This document shows, piece by piece, positions 53,122 through 62,615 of a stretch of DNA of 64,000 bases. Under the pieces are notes generated by a model, which was not told the DNA's origin, did not search any database, and worked only from the letters and a program-made list of their open reading frames with translations. The stretch is from Streptomyces catenulae (lineage in GTDB: Bacteria > Actinomycetota > Actinomycetes > Streptomycetales > Streptomycetaceae), in contig NZ_JODY01000020.1 of assembly GCF_000718015.1 (NCBI RefSeq), forward strand, positions 62,001 to 126,000, read 5' to 3'. Position numbers and translations under genes: made by a program. Position 1 is the stretch's first letter. The number at the start of each line of letters is the position of its first letter.

Positions 53122-53189
53122 GGCGGGGCCTCCGGCAGATCGGCGAAAAACTAGCAGTGGTAGTTACAGCGCGCTCCGACGGTACGGCG

Positions 53190-53229
53190 CACCCCGCCGC
53201 GCGGGCAAGAGCCACCGGGCGGCGGGGTG
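53190..53229 (-). terminator. 11-bp hairpin between MFS and dehydrogenase genes
   Basis: Arms CACCCCGCCGC (53190-53200) and its complement (53219-53229). It lies between two minus-strand genes, 43 bases upstream in coordinate from the MFS stop's far side, so its role as the MFS terminator is unlikely; it may mark the 5' leader of the MFS-side transcript boundary. Confidence 0.3.
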
Positions 53230-53272
53230 TCGGACAGTCCGGGAGAGAGAGGTAGGGGAAGGGGCGCGGCCG

Positions 53273-54895
53273 TCAGCCGTGGGAGCGGGCCGCGGCGGGC
53301 TCGCTGTCCAGGCCGGTGGCGTTGTCGCCCTCGGCGCGCTCGGCGGAGTCCGCGGCACGGCGCGGCAGCCGCAGCGCGATGGCCGCACCGGCCAGCAGCA
53401 GCACCGCGCTGGCGACGAGCGTGATGTGCAATCCGCGGACGAAGGCGTCACGGGCCACCACCCGCAGCGCCGCCCCGGCCGGACCGTCGAGCGCCGCCGC
53501 CACCTTGTACGCCTCACCGAGCGAGTGCGACGCGGAGGCCGCCTCGCGGGCGGGCACCCCGGCGATGTGCCCGATGCCGGGCGCGTACGCGGCGTTCATG
53601 ACGCTGCCCAGGAGCGCGACACCGATACCCGCGCCGAGCTGGTAGGACGTCTCCCCGATGGCCGCCGCGCCGCCCGCCTGCTCCGGGGGCGCCTCGCTGA
53701 GCATCGACTCGTACGCGCCGAACAGCGTCGCCTGGAAGCCGAAGCCGAGGAGGACGAAGCAGGCGGAGAGCAGCCAGAAACGGTCCTGGGAGTTCATCGC
53801 GGTCAGGCAGAGCACCGCACCGGCGGTCAGCACGAAACCGCAGGAGACCATGGTGCGCGGGCCGAGGACCTGGAGGATCCGGGAGCCGGTCAGGCCCGCC
53901 GCCATCGCCGCGAAGACCAGCGGGAGCATCCGCAGCCCGGTCTGCAGCGGCGAGAGGCCGAGGACCAGCTGGAGGTACTGCACCGCTATCAGCTGGAGGC
54001 CGACCAGCGCCAGCATCGCCAGCACGATGCAGCCCACGGAGGTGCCGAACGCCGACCGGGCGAAGAGCCGCATGTCGATCAGCGGATGCTCCCGGCGGTG
54101 CTGCCGCCGGACGAAGAGCACCAGCAGCACCAGACCGACCACGATCGGGCCGAGGGTGGTCAGCCCCAGGACGGCGGTGCCGCCGCCCATCCGCTTGACG
54201 CCGAGCACCACACCAAGGACGCCGAGCGCCGCGATCACCGCGCCGACCACGTCCCACGGGCCGTTGCGCTCACCCCGCGACTCGGGCAGCAGCCAGCGGC
54301 CGATCAACAGCATGACCAGCATCATCGGGACGTTGATCAGGAAGACCGAGCCCCACCAGAAGTTCTCGACGAGGAAACCGCCGAGGACCGGTCCGACCGC
54401 CGCGCCCACCGCGGCGACCGCGCTCCACACCCCGATGGCGACGGCCCGCTCCCGCCGGTCGGGAAAGACCTGCCGCAGGATCGACAGCGTGGCCGGCATG
54501 ATCATCGCGCCGCCGATGCCGAGCAGCGCCCGGGCCGTCATCAGCACCTGCGGATTGGGCGCCAGCGCCGCGAGCGCCGAGGCCGCACCGAACAGGCCGT
54601 AGCCCAGCAGCAGAATCCGGCGTCTGCCCACCCGGTCGCCGAGCGTGCCGAAGAGGATCAGCAGCGACGCCGCGATCAGCGGATAGACGTCGACGATCCA
54701 CAGCAGCTCCACCGGCCCGGGACGCAGATCCTCGGTGACGGAGGGCACGGCCACGTACAGGATCGTGGTGTCCAGCGCGACGAACAGCAGGCTGACGCAG
54801 AGCACGATCAGCACGGTCCAGCGGTTCGCGCCCCCACCGGGGAGCCGGGGAACGCCGGCCGTCCGTCCCGTGCCGGACGGGCTCGTCCCGGTCAT
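53273..54895 (-). CDS. DHA2-family (14-helix) MFS drug efflux transporter, 540 aa
   Basis: Helix 1 and motif D1/C-like segments are typical: RWTVLIVLCVSLLFVALDTT, VPSVTEDLRPGPVELLWIVD, VYPLIAASLLILFGTLGDRV (motif A, GDRVGRRR), ALLGIGGAMIMPATLSILRQ and AVGAAVGPVLGGFLVE (motif C). Length and helix count place it with SmvA/LfrA-like proton-driven exporters of quaternary amines and drugs. ATG at 54895. No TetR gene is adjacent, so the regulation is not visible. Confidence 0.92.
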   Translation of the reverse strand: MTGTSPSGTGRTAGVPRLPGGGANRWTVLIVLCVSLLFVALDTTILYVAVPSVTEDLRPGPVELLWIVDVYPLIAASLLILFGTLGDRVGRRRILLLGYGLFGAASALAALAPNPQVLMTARALLGIGGAMIMPATLSILRQVFPDRRERAVAIGVWSAVAAVGAAVGPVLGGFLVENFWWGSVFLINVPMMLVMLLIGRWLLPESRGERNGPWDVVGAVIAALGVLGVVLGVKRMGGGTAVLGLTTLGPIVVGLVLLVLFVRRQHRREHPLIDMRLFARSAFGTSVGCIVLAMLALVGLQLIAVQYLQLVLGLSPLQTGLRMLPLVFAAMAAGLTGSRILQVLGPRTMVSCGFVLTAGAVLCLTAMNSQDRFWLLSACFVLLGFGFQATLFGAYESMLSEAPPEQAGGAAAIGETSYQLGAGIGVALLGSVMNAAYAPGIGHIAGVPAREAASASHSLGEAYKVAAALDGPAGAALRVVARDAFVRGLHITLVASAVLLLAGAAIALRLPRRAADSAERAEGDNATGLDSEPAAARSHG

Positions 54896-55109
54896 GCACG
54901 TACCTCCCTGTCAGGCACTCGCGACCGCGGACCGGGGCACGAAAAAGCCCCGGGTCGAACCGGCGGCACAGGCGAGTTGAGACGTCAGACTACGCGAGTG
55001 AGGAACGGGGCCGTGAGGCTCACCTCCTGATGAGACGCGTATCGCAGGGCCCGCAGTTGCCTCCCCGGGGCCGGTACGACGCCCTCCGGGCACCTGGATA
55101 ATCGTCCGG

Positions 55110-56300
55110 ATGAACGATCTCGCCTCGGCCGCCGCCCCCGGTCGGACGCTGTGCCGCCCCGCCGTCCGGGCCGCGCTGCGCCGCGCGCTGCCGGGGCTCG
55201 CGGCCTTCGCGGCGATCCGGTTGCTGGGCTGGGCGGTCCTCGCCGTCTGGTCCACCGCGCGGGGCGCGAGCTGGCACACACTGCTCAGCGCCCGCTGGGA
55301 CTCGCTCTGGTACACCCGCATCGCGGAGGCGGGCTACGGCTACACCGTGGCGCTCCCCGACGGCGGCTCCCACCCCAACCTCGCCTTCTTCCCGCTGCTG
55401 CCGTGGCTGGAGCGGCTGGGCTCCGCCCTCACCCCGCTCTCCCCCGCCGACGCCGGGATGACCGTCTCCTGGCTCTCCTCCCTCGCCGCCGCCTGGGCGC
55501 TGTACGCCACCGGCGAGCGGCTGTACGGACCGCGGGCCGGGGTCGCGCTGGCCGCGCTGTGGGGTGCGCTGCCGATCGGCATCGTGCAGTCGATGGCGTA
55601 CTCCGAGTCGCTGTTCACCGCCCTCGCGGCGTGGGGCGTGTACGCGGCGTGGACCGGACGGTGGGTGTGGGCCGGGGCGCTGGCGTCGCTGGCCGGGCTG
55701 ACCCGGCCGGTCGGCGTCGCCGTGGTCGCAGCCGTGTGGCTGACCGCCGGGGCGGCGCTCCTCGCCGACCGGGCGGGCGGCGCCACGCTCCGGTCGAGCC
55801 TGGCGCGGCGCCGCGGACTGGTGACCGGCGTACTGCTGGCGCCGCTCGGCTGGTGCGGCTACTTCCTCTGGGTCGGCGCCCAGCGGCACAGCCTCACCGG
55901 CTACCTCGACGTCCAGGGCGCCTGGGGCAACGGCTTCGACGGCGGTCTCGCCTTCGGCCGCTTCCTGTGGGGCCTGCTGTCCGGCCCGGGCTGGGCCGGT
56001 GGCCTGGGGCTGACCGCCGGGGTGGCGCTGGTCCTCGTCCTCTACGCGGCGGGCGTACGCCGGGGGCAGCCGCTGCCGCTGCTCACCTACTGCGGGGTCG
56101 TGGTCTTCCTGGCGCTGACCGCGAAGGGCTTCTTCGGCTCCAAGCCGCGGCTGATGCTCCCGGCGTACCCGCTGCTGCTGCCGCTCGCCGCGGGGCTGGC
56201 CCGGTGGCGTCCGCTGCGGGCCGGACTGCTGATCGGCGCGGTGGCCGTCGGCTCGGCGCTGTACGGGGCGTTCTGGCTCAACGGCACCGGCCCTCCGTAG
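55110..56300 (+). CDS. PIG-V-like membrane mannosyltransferase, 396 aa
   Basis: A multi-pass protein of about 9-10 helices. The catalytic-loop pattern RWDSLWYTRIAEAGYGY, HPNLAFFPLLPWL and QSMAYSESLFTALAAWGVYA is that of bacterial PIG-V-like transferases that use polyprenyl-phosphate mannose. The conserved Asp in RWDS is the likely catalytic base. LTRPVGVAVV and SKPRLMLPAYPLLLPLA are further family marks. Acceptor unknown; actinobacterial members mannosylate lipoglycans or proteins. Confidence 0.88.
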   Translation: MNDLASAAAPGRTLCRPAVRAALRRALPGLAAFAAIRLLGWAVLAVWSTARGASWHTLLSARWDSLWYTRIAEAGYGYTVALPDGGSHPNLAFFPLLPWLERLGSALTPLSPADAGMTVSWLSSLAAAWALYATGERLYGPRAGVALAALWGALPIGIVQSMAYSESLFTALAAWGVYAAWTGRWVWAGALASLAGLTRPVGVAVVAAVWLTAGAALLADRAGGATLRSSLARRRGLVTGVLLAPLGWCGYFLWVGAQRHSLTGYLDVQGAWGNGFDGGLAFGRFLWGLLSGPGWAGGLGLTAGVALVLVLYAAGVRRGQPLPLLTYCGVVVFLALTAKGFFGSKPRLMLPAYPLLLPLAAGLARWRPLRAGLLIGAVAVGSALYGAFWLNGTGPP

Positions 56301-56612
56301 ATCCGGCCCGCGGGATCCCTGGCCGTCCACACCGGCCCTCCGTGACCGGACGGACCCGCTCCGTGACCGGACCGGCGCCGGGAAACGGCGGGCGACGCCC
56401 GTGCCGCGCGAGGATAAGCAGCCGTGGCGAAAAGCAGATAAAGATCTGGACGGAGTGCGGCGAAGTGGATCGGACGGGAATCCGATTCTCCGTTAATTCG
56501 GTTCCGATTCGCCGCCGCCCGGCGACTTACCGCGCACATTCCACATCACATCGTCATTACAAAGCGCACGGTCTGACCAGGTGCCTACATCACACGCGGT
56601 AACGTCGATTGA
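56301..56612 (+). other. Promoter region of the PAP2 gene
   Basis: 312 bases without a gene. Bases 56410-56600 are clearly AT-richer than the surroundings and probably contain the promoter. Nothing else was recognised. Confidence 0.45.
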
Positions 56613-57638
56613 GTGCGTACCGATGACAAGCTGGACCAGAGGGAGGGGCACCCGCCCGATCGCGCCCGACCACGCATGACCCCGACCCGCCTATGGCTGT
56701 TCTGGGGCACGCTGGCGGTGTATCTCGTGATCGTGGCCGGGGTGCTGGCCTCCACATGGCTGGTCACCTTCGACTGGCAGGTCATGTTCTTCCGGCCCTA
56801 CAAGCAGTGGCCGTCGATCCATGCCTTCCTCGACTACTTCGTCGTGCTGGGCCAGCGCGGCCCCACGGCGGTGGCCGTGGCGGCGTGGCTGGGCTGGCGC
56901 TGCTGGCGTCAGCGCAACCTCCACCCGCTGCTGGTCCTCGGCGCCTCGCTGCTGCTGCTGAACATGACGGTGGGCGCCGCCAAGCTCGGCATGGGCCGCC
57001 TGGGCCCGCACTACGCGACGGCCGTCGGCTCCAACGAGATGTGGCTCGGCGGCGATATATTTCCGTCCGGCCACACCGCGAACGCCGTGGTCACCTGGGG
57101 TGTGCTGGCGTATCTGGCGACCACGTCGCTGCGCCGCCGGACCCTCTCGGTGATCGCCGCGCTGGGCGCGCTGGGCGTCGGTATGACGACCGTCTACCTC
57201 GGGACGCACTGGGTCAGCGACGTGCTGCTGGGCTGGGCCGCCGGACTGCTGGTGCTGCTGGCGCTGCCGTGGATCGAGCCGGGGATCATCTGGGTGGAGG
57301 ACCGCCTGATGGGGATCATCCTGCGGCTGTGGCTGCGGCTGCGCCCCGATTCGCTGCGCGGCCCGCTCCCGGCCGCCGCCCCCGCCGGGCTCTCGCCGCA
57401 GCGCGTCACCCCCGAGGGCGAGGTGGTACGGCACGACACCGTCCCCACCGGCCCGACGGCCCGCTCCGGCGCCACCCGCGCACCGGACGGACGCCCGCAC
57501 CACCCGGCGCGGCCGCACATCTCCCGTGCGGAGCGCGCGCCGGTCACCCCGGCGGGCAGCCGCCGACCGCCGCACGCCGACCGGCTGCCGCGCACCCCAC
57601 CGCTGAGCCCGGTCACCGGGCGCGGCCCGGGCGGCTGA
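56613..57638 (+). CDS. PAP2-family membrane phosphatase, 341 aa
   Basis: The GTG at 56613 is tentative; ATG 56676 (MTPTRLWLFWG) has no ribosome site nearby either. Six membrane helices. The acid-phosphatase motifs are NMTVGAAKLGMGRLGPHYAT (motif 1, with Pro of the RP pair replaced), DIFPSGHTANAVVTWG (PSGH, motif 2) and VYLGTHWVSDVLLGWAAG (H and D of motif 3). It dephosphorylates a lipid phosphate such as undecaprenyl diphosphate or phosphatidate. The last 110 residues are Pro/Arg-rich, cytosolic and disordered. Confidence 0.88.
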   Translation: MRTDDKLDQREGHPPDRARPRMTPTRLWLFWGTLAVYLVIVAGVLASTWLVTFDWQVMFFRPYKQWPSIHAFLDYFVVLGQRGPTAVAVAAWLGWRCWRQRNLHPLLVLGASLLLLNMTVGAAKLGMGRLGPHYATAVGSNEMWLGGDIFPSGHTANAVVTWGVLAYLATTSLRRRTLSVIAALGALGVGMTTVYLGTHWVSDVLLGWAAGLLVLLALPWIEPGIIWVEDRLMGIILRLWLRLRPDSLRGPLPAAAPAGLSPQRVTPEGEVVRHDTVPTGPTARSGATRAPDGRPHHPARPHISRAERAPVTPAGSRRPPHADRLPRTPPLSPVTGRGPGG

Positions 57639-57690
57639 GACCGCCGCCCACCGGCGGGGCAGGTACGCACAGCCCGCAGCCCCGCACCGC

Positions 57691-57726
57691 AAGGCCCCGG
57701 CCGCTCCTGAGAGCGGCCGGGGCCTT
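57691..57726. terminator. Perfect 16-bp hairpin between convergent genes
   Basis: Arms 57691-57706 and 57711-57726, loop CTGA, between the PAP2 and I78 genes. Confidence 0.9.
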
Positions 57727-57746
57727 CGTCGTGCGCGGGAGGCTCC

Positions 57747-57962
57747 TCACCCCCGCCAGCTGCGGCGTACCCGGCCGTCCTCGACCTCGAAATTGAGCCG
57801 TCCGGCGCGGTACTCCATGGTGATCAGCGCGCCCGGCGGCAGCGCGCGGACGGTGCTCCAGCCGCGGCCACCGGCGCGCTCCTCGGCCTCCTGCCGGGCG
57901 AGGCCGACATAGGTCTCGGGGTCGTCGTCGGGTTCGTTCGGAAGCTGTGGTTCGGGTGCCAT
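57747..57962 (-). CDS. I78-family protease inhibitor-like protein, 71 aa
   Basis: The core [40 protein letters not shown] and [14 protein letters not shown] matches the potato-inhibitor-like I78 family, whose loop ends ...Y-R-x-x-R-x-N. ATG 57962 gives a compact product without a signal peptide; an ATG at 58040 would add a basic N-terminal extension. If not exported it must act on a cytosolic protease or have another role. Confidence 0.8.
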   Translation of the reverse strand: MAPEPQLPNEPDDDPETYVGLARQEAEERAGGRGWSTVRALPPGALITMEYRAGRLNFEVEDGRVRRSWRG

Positions 57963-58040
57963 GGGTGCCACGGTAGGCGCCCGCGGCGACACGCGGAAGG
58001 GCGTTCGGTTCCGCGCTCCGGTCTCTTCACGGTCTTTCAT

Positions 58041-58511
58041 TGGTCACACTTGTGTCACGGCCAAGGTCTCGGCGTTTGCGGTAACTTCCGTCACTCTTAC
58101 GCGCCGTACACCGGCGCATCCGGGTGGAAAACAAAGCGGCCACCATTGCGCCGGGCGCGAATTCCGGACACCCCGTGCGTACGCTTTACCCGGACGGGTG
58201 AGCGCGGCCGGAATTACCCCTGGTCCACCCCGTGGATTCCCGGCCGCCGGGGGAATTCACCGGCGGCGTCCGGCCGCGAAATGAGACACATTCCACACAC
58301 AGTTTTCGCACATCGGTCCTCCCGGCGGCCGACGGGCGTCCGCCGCTTCCCCGCGGCGCCCCGGCGGCACCGGCGCGGGGAAGCGGGTGAATCGCCCGGA
58401 ACGGACCGGAGCGCCCCCTCGCTCCGCCCGGACGCCGCGCGCATCATGTGGCGGGTCTCCCGGTCCGGCCACCCCCGGCACCGGACCGCCCCGACGAACG
58501 AGGTGCCGCGC
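58041..58511 (+). other. Upstream region of the cytochrome oxidase gene
   Basis: 470 bases, no gene. A short dyad ACAC-TT-GTGT lies at 58046-58055 next to the I78 start region. No strong ribosome site is seen before ATG 58512. Confidence 0.45.
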
Positions 58512-60194
58512 ATGGGAACCGACACCGCCGCAGCCCGCCCGCCGGTCCGGGTGCGGCGCCGCGGGCGGGTGCTGGCCGACTGGCTGTCGACGACGGACCA
58601 CAAGAAGATCGGGCATCTCTACCTGATCACGTCGTTCGGGTTCTTCCTGGTCGGCGGGGTGCTGGCGCTGGTGATGCGCGCCGAGCTGGCCCGCCCGGGG
58701 CTCCAGCTGATCAGCGCCGAGCAGTACAACCAGGCGTTCACCATGCACGGCACGATCATGCTGCTGCTCTTCGCCACCCCGGCGTTCGCGGGCTTCGCCA
58801 ACGAGATCATGCCGCTCCAGATCGGGGCACCGGACGTCGCCTTCCCCCGGCTGAACGCGCTGTCGTACTGGTTCTACCTCTTCGGCGGGCTGATGGTCCT
58901 GGGCGCCTTCCTCACACCGGACGGCGGCCCGTCCTTCGGCTGGACCGCGTACGCGCCGCTGAACTCCGCGTTCCACTCCCCCGGCGTCGGTCCGGACCTG
59001 TGGGTGATGGGCCTGGCGCTGGCCGGGTTCGGGACGATCCTGGGGGCGGTCAACTTCATCACCACGATCATCACCCTGCGGGCGCCGGGCATGACGATGT
59101 TCCGGATGCCGGTCTTCACCTGGAACACCCTCTTCACCTCGGTGCTGGTGCTGATGGCGTTCCCGGTGCTGGCGGCGGCGCTGCTGGTGCTGGAGGCGGA
59201 CCGGCGCTTCGGGGCCGTCGTCTTCGAGCCGCAGTGGGGCGGGGCGCTGCTGTGGCAGCACCTCTTCTGGTTCTTCGGCCACCCGGAGGTCTACATCATC
59301 GCGCTGCCGTTCTTCGGCATCATCACCGAGATCATCCCGGTCTTCTCCCGCAAGCCGGTCTTCGGTTACGTGATGCTGATCGGCGCCACCATGGCGATCA
59401 CCGCGCTGTCGGTGATGGTCTGGGCGCACCACATGTTCGCCACCGGGGCGGTGCTGCTGCCGTTCTTCTCGCTGATGTCGTTCCTGATCGCGGCGCCGAC
59501 CGGGGTGAAGTTCTTCAACTGGATCGGCACCATGTGGCACGGCTCGCTGTCGTTCGAGACGCCGATGCTCTGGTCGGTCGGCTTCCTGGTGAGCTTCCTC
59601 TTCGGCGGGCTGACCGGCGTCATCCTCGCCTCGCCGCCGCTGGACTTCCACGTCACCGACACCTACTTCGTCGTCGCCCACTTCCACTACGTGGTCTTCG
59701 GAACGGTGACGTTCGCGACGTTCGCCGGGTTCTACTTCTGGTGGCCGAAGTTCACCGGCAGGCTGCTGGACGAACGGCTCGGGAAGATCCACTTCTGGAC
59801 GCTCTTCACCGGCTTCCACCTGACCTTCCTCGTGCAGCACTGGCTGGGCGTCGAGGGGATGCCGCGCCGCTACGCCGACTACCTCGCGGCCGACGGCTTC
59901 ACCGCCCTCAACACCCTCTCCAGCATCGGCGCGTTCCTGCTCGGCGCCTCCACGCTGCCGTTCCTCTACAACGTCTGGCGCACCGCCCACCACGGCGCCC
60001 GCACCGCGCTGGACGACCCGTGGGGCTTCGGGCGCTCGCTGGAGTGGGCGACGTCCTGCCCGCCGCCGCGGCACAACTTCACCACGCTGCCGCGCATCCG
60101 CTCCGAGTCGCCCGCCTTCGACCTGCACCACCCGGAGGTGGCCGCCGGTGCCGCCCGGCCGACCGCGCCCCGGCCGGAGGGCACCGGGGCCTGA
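58512..60194 (+). CDS. ctaD: Cytochrome c oxidase subunit I, stand-alone paralogue
   Basis: 560 aa, 12 helices. The heme a ligand is in [11 protein letters not shown] near residue 77. The copper site is [15 protein letters not shown] (H and cross-linked Y, near 257-261) and the pair in [11 protein letters not shown] near 305. The heme a3 and a ligands are in [15 protein letters not shown] near 388. It reduces oxygen to water in the aa3 oxidase. Genes for subunits II and III and the bc1 complex are not adjacent, so it is a second copy outside the main cluster. Confidence 0.95.
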   Translation: MGTDTAAARPPVRVRRRGRVLADWLSTTDHKKIGHLYLITSFGFFLVGGVLALVMRAELARPGLQLISAEQYNQAFTMHGTIMLLLFATPAFAGFANEIMPLQIGAPDVAFPRLNALSYWFYLFGGLMVLGAFLTPDGGPSFGWTAYAPLNSAFHSPGVGPDLWVMGLALAGFGTILGAVNFITTIITLRAPGMTMFRMPVFTWNTLFTSVLVLMAFPVLAAALLVLEADRRFGAVVFEPQWGGALLWQHLFWFFGHPEVYIIALPFFGIITEIIPVFSRKPVFGYVMLIGATMAITALSVMVWAHHMFATGAVLLPFFSLMSFLIAAPTGVKFFNWIGTMWHGSLSFETPMLWSVGFLVSFLFGGLTGVILASPPLDFHVTDTYFVVAHFHYVVFGTVTFATFAGFYFWWPKFTGRLLDERLGKIHFWTLFTGFHLTFLVQHWLGVEGMPRRYADYLAADGFTALNTLSSIGAFLLGASTLPFLYNVWRTAHHGARTALDDPWGFGRSLEWATSCPPPRHNFTTLPRIRSESPAFDLHHPEVAAGAARPTAPRPEGTGA

Positions 60195-60201
60195 CGCCCC
60201 G

Positions 60202-61098
60202 TCAGTCGGTGGTCTCCGGGCCCGCGACCCGCAGCGCCAGATCGTTGTCGAGCGTGTAGTACGGACCGACCCGGACCTCCGCCCCGGCCGCCGGGACCGG
60301 CATCGCGGGGTAGGCGAAGATCTGCTTCTTGTCCGCGACGTCGTCCAGCAGCCGGCCGATCCGCACCGGCGGCGCGCCCTCGGCGGGCACCAGCCACAGG
60401 TCCCACGGCTCGCCGCCGCCACGCCAGTGCCCGACCGGACCGGCGTAGGGCAGCGTGAAGGAGAAGCGGGCGCCGTCGGCGGTGAGCGGGACGGTGACGG
60501 TGGCGCCGCCGCCCGCGGTCCGGCGGGCCCGGGCCTCGACATGGGCGCCCTCCCCGGGCAGCGCACCGTAGAGCCGTCCCTCGACGGTCATGCCCGCGGG
60601 CTCCACCAGGATGTCCCCGGCCTCGGCGTGCGGGCCGCGCAGCCAGCTGCGGAGCGCCAGATTGCCGAGCTTGGTGGTGTACGGGATACGGACGCCGAGG
60701 CGGCCGATACCGGCGAGCGGGCGGCGGTCCACCAGGGAGCGCAGGTCGTTGAGGCCGGGCAGCAGCCGGTGCGGGGCGTGGCCGTCGCCGAGGTCGGCGT
60801 AGACCTGCCAGCGGCCCTCGGCGAGCGCGACGGTGCTGGGCAGGACGGCGCGCAGCCCGCCCGCGCCGTTCGGCCCGAGCGGCAGCCGGACCTCCTCGGC
60901 GTCCGCGCCGCGCAGCCGCAGCACCAGCGCCGCGCTCCAGGTGGTCCGGACGCCGGGCGGGGCGGCGAGGTCGAAGGTGAGGCCGCCCGCGGAGTCCGCG
61001 ATGGTGTCGGCGGTCAGCCCGGGCGGGGCGCCGTCGGTACCGGTCGTCGGCGGCGGAGGGCCGGAGCCCGCGGCGGGCGGTCGTGTCGAGGTGTTCAT
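60202..61098 (-). CDS. Beta-rich protein coupled to a glycosyltransferase, 298 aa
   Basis: The ATG at 61098 overlaps the stop of the GT4 gene by four bases. The first 40 residues are Pro/Gly-rich. The rest is a series of beta strands (LTFDLAAPPGVRTTWSAALV, VRLPLGPNGAGGLRAVLPST, GRWQVYADLGDGHAPHRLLP, MTVEGRLYGALPGEGAHVEA), resembling the immunoglobulin-like accessory proteins often found after Streptomyces glycosyltransferases. No catalytic motif is recognised. It probably works with the GT4 enzyme. Confidence 0.7.
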   Translation of the reverse strand: MNTSTRPPAAGSGPPPPTTGTDGAPPGLTADTIADSAGGLTFDLAAPPGVRTTWSAALVLRLRGADAEEVRLPLGPNGAGGLRAVLPSTVALAEGRWQVYADLGDGHAPHRLLPGLNDLRSLVDRRPLAGIGRLGVRIPYTTKLGNLALRSWLRGPHAEAGDILVEPAGMTVEGRLYGALPGEGAHVEARARRTAGGGATVTVPLTADGARFSFTLPYAGPVGHWRGGGEPWDLWLVPAEGAPPVRIGRLLDDVADKKQIFAYPAMPVPAAGAEVRVGPYYTLDNDLALRVAGPETTD

Positions 61099-62351
61099 AC
61101 CGTCCGCACCCCTCTCAGCGCGGCGCTCGCCGCGTCCTTGGTGGTGTAGGCACCGCTCAGCAGGGCGCCGCGGGTCCGGTGCAGCGCGCCGCGCAGGCGG
61201 TTGCTCCGCTTCTCGTCCAGCAGCTGCCCGAAGAGGGTTTCGTACCGCGCGGCGATCCGGGCGGGGTCGAACCGGGCGGCGGCGGTGAGCGCCGCGCGGC
61301 CCATCCGGCGGCGCTCCGCGTCGTCGTCGATCAGGGAGAGCAGCGCCCCGGCCAGCGCGCCGGGGTCGCCCACCGGGACGAGTCTGCCGTCCACGCCGTC
61401 GTCGATGATCTCGCCGGGACCGTGCGGGCAGTCGGTGGCGACGACGGGCAGACCGCACCGCATCGCCTCGACGATCGTCATGCCGAAGGACTCCAGGCTG
61501 GAGGAGACCGCGGCGATCGAGCCCTTGGCCCACTCCGTCTCCAGGGGGTTGGCCGGGCCCATCAGGAAGACGTGGTTGTAGAGGCCGAGTTCGTCGATGA
61601 GGGCGCGCAGGGCGGCCTTCTCGGAGCCGCCGCCGTAGATCCGCAGCCGCCAGTCCGGGCGGGCGGCAGCGACCTGGGCGAACGCGCGGATCAGCACGTC
61701 GTACCGCTTGACCCGGGCCAGCCGCCCGGCCGCCACGACCCACTTGCCGGTGGCGTCGGCCGGGGCGAGGCCGGGTGCGGGCACGCTGTTGGGCACCGCC
61801 TCGACGCGGACGCCGGGCAGCCGCAGGCGGCGGTAGGCGGTGGCGTCCGCCTCGGTGACGGTGGTGAGCGCGTCCAGGCGCGGGTAGACGCCGCGCAGCG
61901 CCAGCCGCAGCGCCCGGCTGTGGGAGTCGAGGGTGAGGTGTTCCTGACCGACGCGGACCACGCCGCGGCGGGTCTGCCGGGCGATGTGGACGTTGAGACC
62001 GGGGCGGGTGCCGACGACGAGGTCCGCCTCGACGCGGCGCAGATGGCGGGCGATACGCCGGTCGGTCAGCTCGCTGTACTGCCCGGAGCGGCCCTCGGCG
62101 GCGGGGAAGACCTTGGCCGCCCGGGCGAAGGCCGGGTCGTCGCCGTCGTAGGCGGGGCTGTCCTCGCGGAGGTCGACGAGATGGCGCAGCCGGACGCCGG
62201 GACCGAGGTCGAGGACGGGGGTGTCGCGGTGGCGGAGCACGGAGACGATCTCGACGTCATGGCGTGCGGAGAGGGCGTGGGCGAGGTTGAACGTCGTGCG
62301 GATCGTGCCGCCGATGCCGTACGCGTTGTGAATCAGGAATGAGATCTGCAT
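61095..62351 (-). CDS. GT4-family glycosyltransferase, 418 aa
   Basis: ATG 62351 begins MQISFLIHNAYGIGGTIRTT, the usual GT-B start with the glycine loop. Donor-binding features are WVVAAGRLARVKRYDVLIRA, RLRIYGGGSEKAALRALIDE and ESFGMTIVEAMRCGLPVVAT (E-x7-E motif), then DCPHGPGEIIDDGVDGRLVP. It transfers a sugar from a nucleotide donor to an unknown acceptor, probably a cell-surface glycan or teichoic-acid-like polymer. It is co-translated with the beta-rich 298-aa protein. Confidence 0.92.
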   Translation of the reverse strand: MQISFLIHNAYGIGGTIRTTFNLAHALSARHDVEIVSVLRHRDTPVLDLGPGVRLRHLVDLREDSPAYDGDDPAFARAAKVFPAAEGRSGQYSELTDRRIARHLRRVEADLVVGTRPGLNVHIARQTRRGVVRVGQEHLTLDSHSRALRLALRGVYPRLDALTTVTEADATAYRRLRLPGVRVEAVPNSVPAPGLAPADATGKWVVAAGRLARVKRYDVLIRAFAQVAAARPDWRLRIYGGGSEKAALRALIDELGLYNHVFLMGPANPLETEWAKGSIAAVSSSLESFGMTIVEAMRCGLPVVATDCPHGPGEIIDDGVDGRLVPVGDPGALAGALLSLIDDDAERRRMGRAALTAAARFDPARIAARYETLFGQLLDEKRSNRLRGALHRTRGALLSGAYTTKDAASAALRGVRTV

Positions 62352-62615
62352 CCGTCCCGTATCCCCTGGCTTCCCGGTCGCCCTTGCGCCTGCTCGTGTC
62401 GTCGAGGCGGTGTGCGGTGCCGCCGCGCCGGGCGGTCGGCAGCGCGCTCCGCCCGGGCGACGGGCCCGCACATGCTTCAGGAGGTCGTCGTTCATCCGAC
62501 TCCTGAACGGTTGGACCGAGCGAAACGGTTCCGGGTTGAGGCCTTATGCCAAGTTGTTCCGAGAAAGTTAGGCCATCGGTAGCGATATGACGGAACCTGC
62601 GGTGCGTATTCCGCA

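Noticed and set aside
53190..53229. Hairpin as terminator of the MFS gene
   Set aside because: The MFS gene runs leftward and ends at 53273, so this hairpin would be 44-83 bases downstream, which is possible, but the stem is only 11 bp with an 18-base loop; kept only as a low-confidence feature.
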